Below, one piece after another: positions 7,652 through 12,526 of a stretch of DNA of 12,526 nt. The DNA comes from Bacteroides sp. 43_108 (lineage in GTDB: Bacteria; Bacteroidota; Bacteroidia; Bacteroidales; Bacteroidaceae). The stretch spans positions 1-12,526 of the forward strand of contig MNQS01000214.1 of assembly GCA_001915545.1 (NCBI GenBank), read 5' to 3'. A program made the translations under genes and the position numbers. Within the stretch, counting starts at the first letter, position 1. The number at the start of each line of letters is the position of its first letter. A model generated the notes under the pieces. The model was given only the letters and a program-made list of their open reading frames with translations. It was not told where the DNA came from and did no database searches.

Positions 7652-8365
7652 TTAAGAGTTCAGATAATTTCTATATTTCTCTCGAGCAACAACCTTCAGC
7701 TTATCCATGCACTTATTCTTTGCAGTTTTCAAAGCATCCTTACTGGTAAAAGATTTAAGCTCATCCATAATACGATCAAGCTTCATTTCTTCATAATAAA
7801 ACAGTTTCAATATTTGACTGCACCTTTCAGACATATTGGCTATTGTGTCCGCAACAATTTCACGCATGACCATCTCATAAGAAGAATCAAGAAACGGACT
7901 TTCATACAAAGATTCAGATGCTACGGTGTCAATAATTGTGAACCCATCGTCGTCACAATCATTCTTTGTTGCGTGCGGCGTGAAATCACCGATTAGTTTA
8001 TCCTTATTTATATCTCGAACAAGTTCTTTATTGTTATTCTTAGCAATACTCATCAAATATGTTGTCAAACTGCTCGTGAAAGGTTCACCATTTTTCCCTT
8101 TCAACACTCCGTCTTCTACAAAAACAGCTTTTGTCCTTACCTTATTCCACAATATCTTATAAGAATTGTGTACAATCTGTTTTTTCATATCACCGACAAG
8201 GAAAAACTCAGAATTACAATGTCTCTCGAAATAGCTCTCCCAATGTCGATACAAAGCATACTGAATTCTTCTATCATCCAGTAATCCCTGAATATATTCA
8301 ACATCTGTATACTTCGTTCCCCTATTACCCCGAGTTTCTTTATCAAAAGGAATCGTCTTTCCCAT
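7652..8365 (-). CDS. Sigma-70 family (ECF-like) RNA polymerase sigma factor
   Basis: The product is 237 residues, cytosolic, with no signal or membrane segment. Residues about 30-118 correspond to sigma region 2. They run from a helix with LYRHWESYFERHC at 38-50 through VGDMKKQIVHNSYKILW to SLTTYLMSIAKNNNKELVRD at 99-118, which matches the 'F-TYL--IA-N---' core-binding pattern. Between these helices there is an insertion at about 78-98. Residues about 163-230 form region 4: a helix MREIVADTIANMSERCSQILKLFYYEEM, then a helix-turn-helix with DRIMDELK and SKDALKTAKNKCMDKLK. Regions 1.2 and 3 are missing, as in ECF sigma factors, although the protein is somewhat long for that group. It should direct RNA polymerase to a small regulon, perhaps this locus. 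The gene starts 8 bases after the caspase gene and is followed by the anti-sigma-like gene. Confidence 0.85.
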   Translation of the reverse strand: MGKTIPFDKETRGNRGTKYTDVEYIQGLLDDRRIQYALYRHWESYFERHCNSEFFLVGDMKKQIVHNSYKILWNKVRTKAVFVEDGVLKGKNGEPFTSSLTTYLMSIAKNNNKELVRDINKDKLIGDFTPHATKNDCDDDGFTIIDTVASESLYESPFLDSSYEMVMREIVADTIANMSERCSQILKLFYYEEMKLDRIMDELKSFTSKDALKTAKNKCMDKLKVVAREKYRNYLNS

Positions 8366-8373
8366 ACATTTAT

Positions 8374-9249
8374 TTATTTTTTCAATCGTAATATATCTGA
8401 AATAGATGCATTGCCGTCGGTTCCAGAAAAGACCGGCGTCTGAGGCAACGCACCTCTATGTTTTTTCATAAAGGAAACCAAATAATCCACAATCTGCCTG
8501 TCAGAAAGATTCTTACCCTCCTGCATCATTTCAAACAAAGCACAAGTAAGTTTCCCGACTTTCTTATCTTTCATTTCATAGTTGTTTTGGTAATCCTTGC
8601 AGGCACTTATCGACAACCAATCCTGCACTACAGCTTCAGTCTTCACCCTTTTACGCCGACTCTCCGGAATTATGAAATTATCCCAAGTGCCACGTACAGC
8701 CCATTCATCCGCACCCGTGTCCCTGGTTGCACTTCCGCTATGGCATGCATCCACTACAACCAGAATCTTTCCATTAGGACCAACCTGCCGTCTTATGACC
8801 GTAAGCATTCGTCCAACTTCGTCATCTGACAAATGTTTTTCTCCACGATCCTTCGCACAATATTTTTTATAAGCATCATAAGGAATCCAGGCTTCGTCCA
8901 GACCATCGCTCTCATCGCCTTCACAATCCGTCATCTGTTGCCCGTGTCCAGAAAAATGAATATAAACAACATCTCCATCCTTGCATCGACTTGCAAGCTT
9001 TCTGAAAGAAGCAACAATACCCGCCTTCGTAGCCTTACTATTCACCAGCGTATCAATATTCTTGAAACCAGCAGAACGCAACATCTCCACAACCAAAAGC
9101 ACATCATTATCACCATTGATTTTAGCCCAGGCCTTATCTTCTTGTTCTCCCAGACCTATAACAAGAGCTCTTTTCGTCTGTGCCGTAACAGACACAGAGG
9201 AAAAGAGCATAAACATCAAAAATACGATTCGTATAAAAGAAGTTTCCAC
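8374..9249 (-). CDS. Exported metacaspase-like caspase family protease (peptidase C14)
   Basis: The product is 291 residues. Residues 1-23 form a signal peptide (hydrophobic 8-20, cleavage after VTA). The caspase p20-like core begins with KRALVIGLG at 26-34. The catalytic His is His102 in VVYIHFSGHGQQ, and the catalytic Cys is Cys169 in ILVVVDACHSGSA. DESDGLDEAWIPYDA at 112-126 matches the acidic segment typical of type I metacaspases. ISACKDYQNNYE at 214-225 matches the conserved post-Cys strand. The Asp just before the Cys suggests a basic P1 preference (Lys/Arg), as in metacaspases rather than animal caspases; this is family knowledge. The start is GTG at 9249, 18 bases after the upstream stop, and it gives a complete signal peptide. 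The gene lies between the zinc-ribbon lipoprotein and the sigma factor with very short gaps. Its likely site of action is the periplasm or outside the cell. Confidence 0.9.
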   Translation of the reverse strand: METSFIRIVFLMFMLFSSVSVTAQTKRALVIGLGEQEDKAWAKINGDNDVLLVVEMLRSAGFKNIDTLVNSKATKAGIVASFRKLASRCKDGDVVYIHFSGHGQQMTDCEGDESDGLDEAWIPYDAYKKYCAKDRGEKHLSDDEVGRMLTVIRRQVGPNGKILVVVDACHSGSATRDTGADEWAVRGTWDNFIIPESRRKRVKTEAVVQDWLSISACKDYQNNYEMKDKKVGKLTCALFEMMQEGKNLSDRQIVDYLVSFMKKHRGALPQTPVFSGTDGNASISDILRLKK

Positions 9250-9267
9250 TAAATTAAACTTTACATT

Positions 9268-9879
9268 TTAATAATCAGGAATTAGTCCTTCACCCATGCA
9301 TTTCGGACAACGTCCATCTGTATAACAATAATTACATGGTGAAGTATGTCCATAGTATGAAGTTTCTCCAAGCCCCCTGCAAACAGGGCACCTGGTTGTA
9401 CCGTTACATGTAGGACAAACTCTGGAACGTCCACCACCAGATGACGGAGATGCATCAAAATTATCATCTAAAGACGGATAAAAATCATCTACTGACCCTC
9501 CACTCATCACATGACGTCCTTGAGCAGCTGACACTGCATCAACTTGTCCTGCACCGTTACAGAATCCACAAGTATAACCTCCATTACTTCCTCTTCCGAA
9601 ACAAAAAGGACACGGTTCCATCTGTTCAGTTTGTACAGGCTGCGCACCAGACATATTTCCACCGTCTTCAATCATCTGTCTAAAACCAGATATCATTTCA
9701 ACAGCTTTCTCATATTCTTCATCAGACAGAGTTTTTTCTCCATTACAAGTCAAGCATGTCTGAACCTCGCCATAAACGTTCACCTCTCCACGCCCCATGC
9801 AAACAGGACATTCCTTTCTATTCACGCAACTACACATTAAAGTCACAAGAATTATATACATCAAAAAACGTCTCAACAT
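9268..9879 (-). CDS. Zinc-ribbon (DnaJ-type CxxCxGxG) lipoprotein
   Basis: From the ATG at 9879 the product is 203 residues. The N-terminus is a short lipoprotein signal: basic MLRR, a hydrophobic core, then LMCSC, whose last Cys (residue 18) is the probable lipidated residue. Eight CxxC motifs follow, at 24-27, 42-45, 90-93, 104-107, 155-158, 164-167, 182-185 and 191-194. Several have the DnaJ-type CxxCxGxG form (CPVCMGRG, CPFCFGRG, CGFCNGAG, CPVCRGLG, CPKCMGEG). They group as two arrays separated by a Ser/Gly/Asp-rich linker (about 110-150). Such pairs bind Zn in DnaJ cysteine-rich domains. There is no J-domain, so this is not a DnaJ chaperone. The gene is 18 bases from the caspase gene and heads the compact core. 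A TTG lies just upstream of the ATG at 9882 but is less likely as the start. The role could be zinc-dependent protein binding at the outer membrane, but this is not shown. Confidence 0.8.
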   Translation of the reverse strand: MLRRFLMYIILVTLMCSCVNRKECPVCMGRGEVNVYGEVQTCLTCNGEKTLSDEEYEKAVEMISGFRQMIEDGGNMSGAQPVQTEQMEPCPFCFGRGSNGGYTCGFCNGAGQVDAVSAAQGRHVMSGGSVDDFYPSLDDNFDASPSSGGGRSRVCPTCNGTTRCPVCRGLGETSYYGHTSPCNYCYTDGRCPKCMGEGLIPDY

Positions 9880-9916
9880 CAATATAAATCTTTTAAATGA
9901 AAATATCCCCGATTTA

Positions 9917-9936
9917 AACGTACCATGGAAGAGATG
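9917..9936 (-). promoter_or_regulatory. Copy 2 of shared split motif CATCTCT-N5-GGTACGTT
   Basis: On the minus strand this reads CATCTCT, five bases, GGTACGTT, then TAAAT. The match to the site before the Sel1 gene is exact in both blocks and in spacing, with partial similarity beyond. It lies 37 bases before the 9879 start of the zinc-ribbon lipoprotein gene, the first gene of the caspase/sigma/CHAT unit. Its left block is also one arm of the perfect inverted repeat at 9925-9959. TACGTTTA matches the Bacteroidota -7 consensus TAnnTTTG at seven of eight positions, but no -33 TTTG is found at normal spacing. This would be expected if an alternative sigma factor or an operator were involved. 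Confidence 0.35.
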
Positions 9937-9959
9937 AATAAAAAATACATCTCTTCCAT
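9925..9959 (-). repeat. Perfect 12-bp inverted repeat (hairpin) between the GYF_2-DUF805 and zinc-ribbon genes
   Basis: ATGGAAGAGATG at 9925-9936 is the exact reverse complement of 9948-9959, with an 11-base A/T-only loop between them. In the minus-strand RNA the loop is U-rich. Neither strand has a U-run directly after the stem, so it is not a canonical intrinsic terminator. It could be a terminator-like RNA hairpin ending the GYF_2-DUF805 transcript, or a dyad operator controlling the gene at 9879. Confidence 0.6.
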
Positions 9960-9990
9960 AAACAAAGGCTATATATCAGAAGGAACAAAT

Positions 9991-10755
9991 TTATACTTGT
10001 GGCACCGGGCCGTATTGATTATCATGTGGCTCACTTGGAAAACACATAAATATCAATAAAACAATTCCTCCAACATAAGGGATTGCACCTAACCAATACC
10101 ACCACCCGCTACGTCCTGTGTCATGCAAACGACGAACCGTAACTGATATAGATGGTGCTATTAACCCCAATGCTATCAACGCATATCCAACAGCGACAGC
10201 ACCTATCACAACATCTCCATCTCCTCCCGACAACAATGCCCCCATTATAGCGAAAACTATAGAAACAGCAATACATGTCAAAAAAGTAAAAAGATAAAAG
10301 AACCAAAACTCAGTTCTGGACGCACGCCCTTCAAATGTTGCATATTTATGTTTTAGACAAGTTTGAACAACATCCATGAATGCCGTACTACTGGAAGAAC
10401 CTTGATATGACCGACTGCCTTGTTTCTGATAATTATTCCCTGTATGTGCTTTTTGACCATTGCTAGAATAACCAGTATTTGAGTTATTGTTGTCTACAAA
10501 CGGTTGCGGAGGATTTTGCTGCGAGTTATTATGCATAGTTCTGCCTACAGACGCGTTACCAACAGTCTGATATCCTATAGGATTTACAGGAGGAGGCATA
10601 AACAAATGTCTTAACTCCTCAACCTCACCAGCTTTCACCCATTGGGTCATACCAGCTTTCCAAACTAGTGTATTTTCATTAACACCATATTTCAACAACT
10701 CATTTTCTAGAACAGGACCTTGTTGTTGCCCTTTTAGATTTACAAAATAATACAT
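9991..10755 (-). CDS. GYF_2-DUF805 fusion membrane protein
   Basis: The product is 254 residues. Residues 1-52 form a GYF_2 domain (DUF4339): YYFVNLKGQQQGPV, an ENELLKYGV helix, then LVWKAGMTQWVKAGEVEEL. The Gly-Pro and W---M--W residues are the hallmark. GYF-type domains usually bind Pro-rich peptides. A low-complexity Asn/Ser/Gln/Gly linker follows at about 60-122. Residues about 125-250 form a DUF805 domain: F-GRASR-EFW at 141-151, membrane helices at about 150-173, 181-200 and 220-239, VRRLHDTGRSGWWYW at 207-221, and the closing EPHDNQYGP at 242-250. There is no signal peptide, so the GYF_2 domain should face the cytosol. The gene lies 137 bases after the lysozyme gene. A function as a membrane anchor or sensor is inferred from the domains. 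Confidence 0.85.
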   Translation of the reverse strand: MYYFVNLKGQQQGPVLENELLKYGVNENTLVWKAGMTQWVKAGEVEELRHLFMPPPVNPIGYQTVGNASVGRTMHNNSQQNPPQPFVDNNNSNTGYSSNGQKAHTGNNYQKQGSRSYQGSSSSTAFMDVVQTCLKHKYATFEGRASRTEFWFFYLFTFLTCIAVSIVFAIMGALLSGGDGDVVIGAVAVGYALIALGLIAPSISVTVRRLHDTGRSGWWYWLGAIPYVGGIVLLIFMCFPSEPHDNQYGPVPQV

Positions 10756-10892
10756 ACTACAGATTTAAAAATTAACAAATATTCTTTTAATTAATTATGC
10801 TTATGTGACTATATATGACAATAAAGAAATAAATTCTCAAACAATGATACGGAAGTAAACGACAGCATAGAATATAAACTTTAAAAAGTTGG

Positions 10893-12098
10893 CTAATTAT
10901 CCAATAACGTAATAAAATCTCTATAAGTACCATTAAATATGTTTATATCTATTTTATGCGTATGTTCCAATCCGTATATATAGCCTTTATCTGTACACTG
11001 CCAAATCAAATAATTAAAATCAGAAGGAGGTTCATTCCTATAATGTGCAATCCAGAATTTATATTTACTAAATTTACGTGCATCGAAGAAGTCCTTTTTC
11101 ATACTTGCAGATGTATAAATTATAGGACGCGTGCCTAATTTGCGTTCTACTATTTCCAACCATTTTAATACTCTCTCTTGCGTTTCCTCAACCCCTATCC
11201 TCCTAGCCTGATCCGCCACTTCAATGTCCAGCACTGGTGGCAAATCACCTTTTTCGTAAATTATAAAATCCAAGAAATTATCAGCCTGCTGTTCCGGAGA
11301 ACTTGAAGTTAAATGCATAAAATGGTACGATCCTCTAACTATACCGTGTTTTTTTGCACTTAACATATTTCCGACATATCTCTTATCTCTATGGGTTGCT
11401 CCTTCTGTAGCTTTTACAAAGACAAAACTTATTGGTTGTAGAATAAAGTTTGCACTAGGTCTTGACCTGTAAACTTCCCCATCAAATGTTCTATACAAAG
11501 CAATATTATCCCATTCGTCTATATAATTATGATGCGATAAATCTATGCCCCATACTTTATCTTCTATTGCAGAATTCGCAGTACTCTTATCAATTATACC
11601 GTTAATCCAACGCCCAAAAGATTTATTGCCAAGACTATCTACCCTGATACCTATGCCTGATTTTGCACCATTGCACCATCCTCCTTTATAATATGAATTG
11701 TCACTGTAAGACATCATGCCATATCCGTCAGGAGAAAGTCCATTGAAATCCCCCGTATAATGATTTCTTCCATTCTTCATTGTACCATTAACAATATCAT
11801 TGTTAACCCAGGAACCTTCATACACAGTCCCTTTAGGAGTCACCATATACCCATAACCGAAACGCCTTCCATTACATAAATACCCAGTATATGTATAACC
11901 ACTTTCCATCTTATAATTAGATACAAAATCTACATCACATTTTTCTTTTGCGAGTTCAAGTTCCTTCTTGAGTTTATTATATTTATGCTCATATAAGCCA
12001 TAACACAAAATAAAACCAACACAAAAAGATAAAAATCCTATACCAGCATAAATAAGATTATTTTTCGAAATATAATCCATAAATTTAAAATTCATCAT
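10893..12098 (-). CDS. Membrane-anchored MORN-repeat/GH25 lysozyme fusion
   Basis: The product is 401 residues. One membrane helix at about 15-35 is followed by a short charged, probably coiled stretch (37-53). Residues about 67-170 hold about five MORN-type repeats (YTGYLCNGRRFGYGYM, YEGSWVNN, YTGDFNGLSPDGYGMM, YKGGWCNGAKSGIGI, SFGRWINGI). Residues about 182-400 form a glycoside hydrolase family 25 (Chalaropsis-type muramidase) domain. Expected acidic catalytic residues are present: Asp186 in WGIDLSHHN, Asp291 and Glu293 in PPVLDIE, and Asp384 in KIDINIF. KATEG (229-233), GSYHFMH (256-262) and FWIAHY (348-353) are also family landmarks. It should cleave peptidoglycan between MurNAc and GlcNAc from a position anchored to the periplasmic face of the inner membrane. 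Start: ATGATG at 12098, directly after the stop of the small hydrophobic gene. Either Met could be used. Confidence 0.88.
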   Translation of the reverse strand: MMNFKFMDYISKNNLIYAGIGFLSFCVGFILCYGLYEHKYNKLKKELELAKEKCDVDFVSNYKMESGYTYTGYLCNGRRFGYGYMVTPKGTVYEGSWVNNDIVNGTMKNGRNHYTGDFNGLSPDGYGMMSYSDNSYYKGGWCNGAKSGIGIRVDSLGNKSFGRWINGIIDKSTANSAIEDKVWGIDLSHHNYIDEWDNIALYRTFDGEVYRSRPSANFILQPISFVFVKATEGATHRDKRYVGNMLSAKKHGIVRGSYHFMHLTSSSPEQQADNFLDFIIYEKGDLPPVLDIEVADQARRIGVEETQERVLKWLEIVERKLGTRPIIYTSASMKKDFFDARKFSKYKFWIAHYRNEPPSDFNYLIWQCTDKGYIYGLEHTHKIDINIFNGTYRDFITLLDN

Positions 12099-12254
12099 TT
12101 ATACCCATGCCCATAAAGCACTTATTATTATCAGAACTCCAATAATTTTTATTATAGTGGATATAATTCCACTCAAACCCAACCATACTGGAACTTTATC
12201 TATCAATATCCAACCTACAAGAATCCTTATTGCAGTACCTATCAATGCATCCAT
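12099..12254 (-). CDS. Small hydrophobic membrane protein (51 aa)
   Basis: An ATG at 12254 opens a 51-codon frame that ends in TAA at 12101-12099, the three bases directly before the ATG of the GH25 gene at 12098. The product begins MDALIGTAIRILVGWIL and continues with IDKVPVWLGLSG and a very hydrophobic stretch, ending SALWAWV. Two membrane helices are plausible, at about 4-18 and 24-49, with only a short polar turn (Asp19, Lys20) between them. I recognise no family. It lies 14 bases after the HD-domain gene and zero bases before the lysozyme gene, so the three are probably co-transcribed and the last two translationally coupled. A holin-like role beside a lysozyme is conceivable but unsupported by any motif. 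The compact spacing and continuous hydrophobicity are the reasons I call it a gene. Confidence 0.6.
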   Translation of the reverse strand: MDALIGTAIRILVGWILIDKVPVWLGLSGIISTIIKIIGVLIIISALWAWV

Positions 12255-12268
12255 AATACTTTATTTGT

Positions 12269-12526
12269 TTAAAAATTCATAATACTTTTTCCCTTTTTGG
12301 CATCAAGTTTATCCGCTTCATGTACCACCAACCATAATTTAGTTTGTCTGGCTATAGCGATTTCAGACTTATCAGCATCTTTGCCATGATGTCCTCCCAT
12401 GTGCCAACGTATTGCACGTCTTTCATCGTCTGTCAACTCCAATCCACAGAGTTCCAGAATCTTCACAGAACGGTAACCATGTCCACGAATATGTGTATAA
12501 CGATGATGTACATCACCATTTTTATC
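12269..12526 (-). CDS. HD-domain protein, C-terminal fragment (cut by window edge)
   Basis: The frame is open to the right edge of the window, so only the last 85 residues are seen. They start DKNGDVHHRYTHIRGHGYRSVKILE and continue with LELTDDERRAIRWHMGGHHG, IARQTKLWLVVHEADKLDAKKG and a short end. The G-HG-RSV-IL helix and the AIRWHMG segment are typical of a group of HD-type phosphohydrolase-like proteins in Bacteroidota, where His and Asp residues bind metal. VHEADKLDA near the end fits the final conserved Asp helix. The HD dyad itself would lie upstream, outside the window. A GTG at 12466 is internal and is not the start. Substrate and role cannot be told from this part. Confidence 0.65.
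   Translation of the reverse strand, partial: DKNGDVHHRYTHIRGHGYRSVKILELCGLELTDDERRAIRWHMGGHHGKDADKSEIAIARQTKLWLVVHEADKLDAKKGKSIMNF

Noticed and set aside
3684..9249. Gasdermin-protease defence module
   Set aside because: CHAT and caspase proteases can accompany bacterial gasdermins, but no gene here has a recognisable gasdermin-like N-domain with a short inhibitory tail, and the proteases appear exported.
9268..9879. DnaJ chaperone
   Set aside because: The CxxCxGxG motifs are present, but there is no J-domain with HPD and the protein starts with a lipoprotein signal.
9880..9882. TTG as start of the zinc-ribbon lipoprotein
   Set aside because: An ATG follows immediately at 9879 and gives the same signal peptide, so the rarer TTG is not needed.
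10893..12254. Prophage lysis cassette (holin plus lysin)
   Set aside because: No phage structural, integrase or packaging gene is nearby, and the GH25 protein has its own membrane anchor and MORN repeats.
12464..12466. GTG as start of the right-edge gene
   Set aside because: The frame stays open to the window edge, and the residues before it (RGHGYRS) continue the conserved HD-protein segment, so the GTG is an internal Val codon.

Overview
This window looks like a chromosomal segment of an AT-rich Bacteroidota bacterium, most likely order Bacteroidales (Bacteroides/Prevotella-like). The evidence is the lack of Shine-Dalgarno-like leaders, many exported proteins, a C-terminal domain resembling the type IX secretion (T9SS/Por) sorting domain, Big_2 Ig-like repeats, and a sigma/anti-sigma pair with an accessory exported proteome. 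All 13 genes I accept lie on the minus strand, so transcription runs from high to low coordinates. No tRNA, rRNA, CRISPR array, insertion sequence or phage structural gene is visible, and there is no gene-free stretch over 300 bases.

Right part (12526 to about 9991), in transcription order: the C-terminal end of an HD-domain protein cut by the window edge; a previously unlisted 51-residue hydrophobic protein whose stop codon directly abuts the next start; a membrane-anchored fusion of MORN repeats to a GH25 lysozyme domain; and a GYF_2-DUF805 membrane protein.

Core (9879 to 3684): five closely packed genes with gaps of 3 to 18 bases. They encode a lipoprotein with eight CxxC zinc-ribbon motifs, an exported metacaspase-like protease, a sigma-70 family (ECF-like) factor, a single-pass membrane anti-sigma-like protein with a periplasmic TPR-like tail, and a 1056-residue exported TPR-CHAT protein. 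CHAT is itself a caspase-fold protease domain, so two predicted exported caspase-clan proteins flank a sigma/anti-sigma pair. A Rho-independent terminator follows at about 3563-3604. The most interesting reading, which is inference, is an envelope signalling unit in which caspase-fold proteases and the membrane anti-sigma control the sigma factor.

Left part (3496 to 79): a YbjN-like small cytosolic protein that overlaps by 4 bases an exported Tyr-rich 14-residue-repeat protein; a 600-residue Ig-like repeat surface protein with a T9SS-type C-terminus; and an exported Sel1-repeat protein. A 15-position split motif (CATCTCT-N5-GGTACGTT, minus strand) occurs upstream of both the zinc-ribbon lipoprotein and the Sel1 gene. 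It hints that the two halves may share a regulator.
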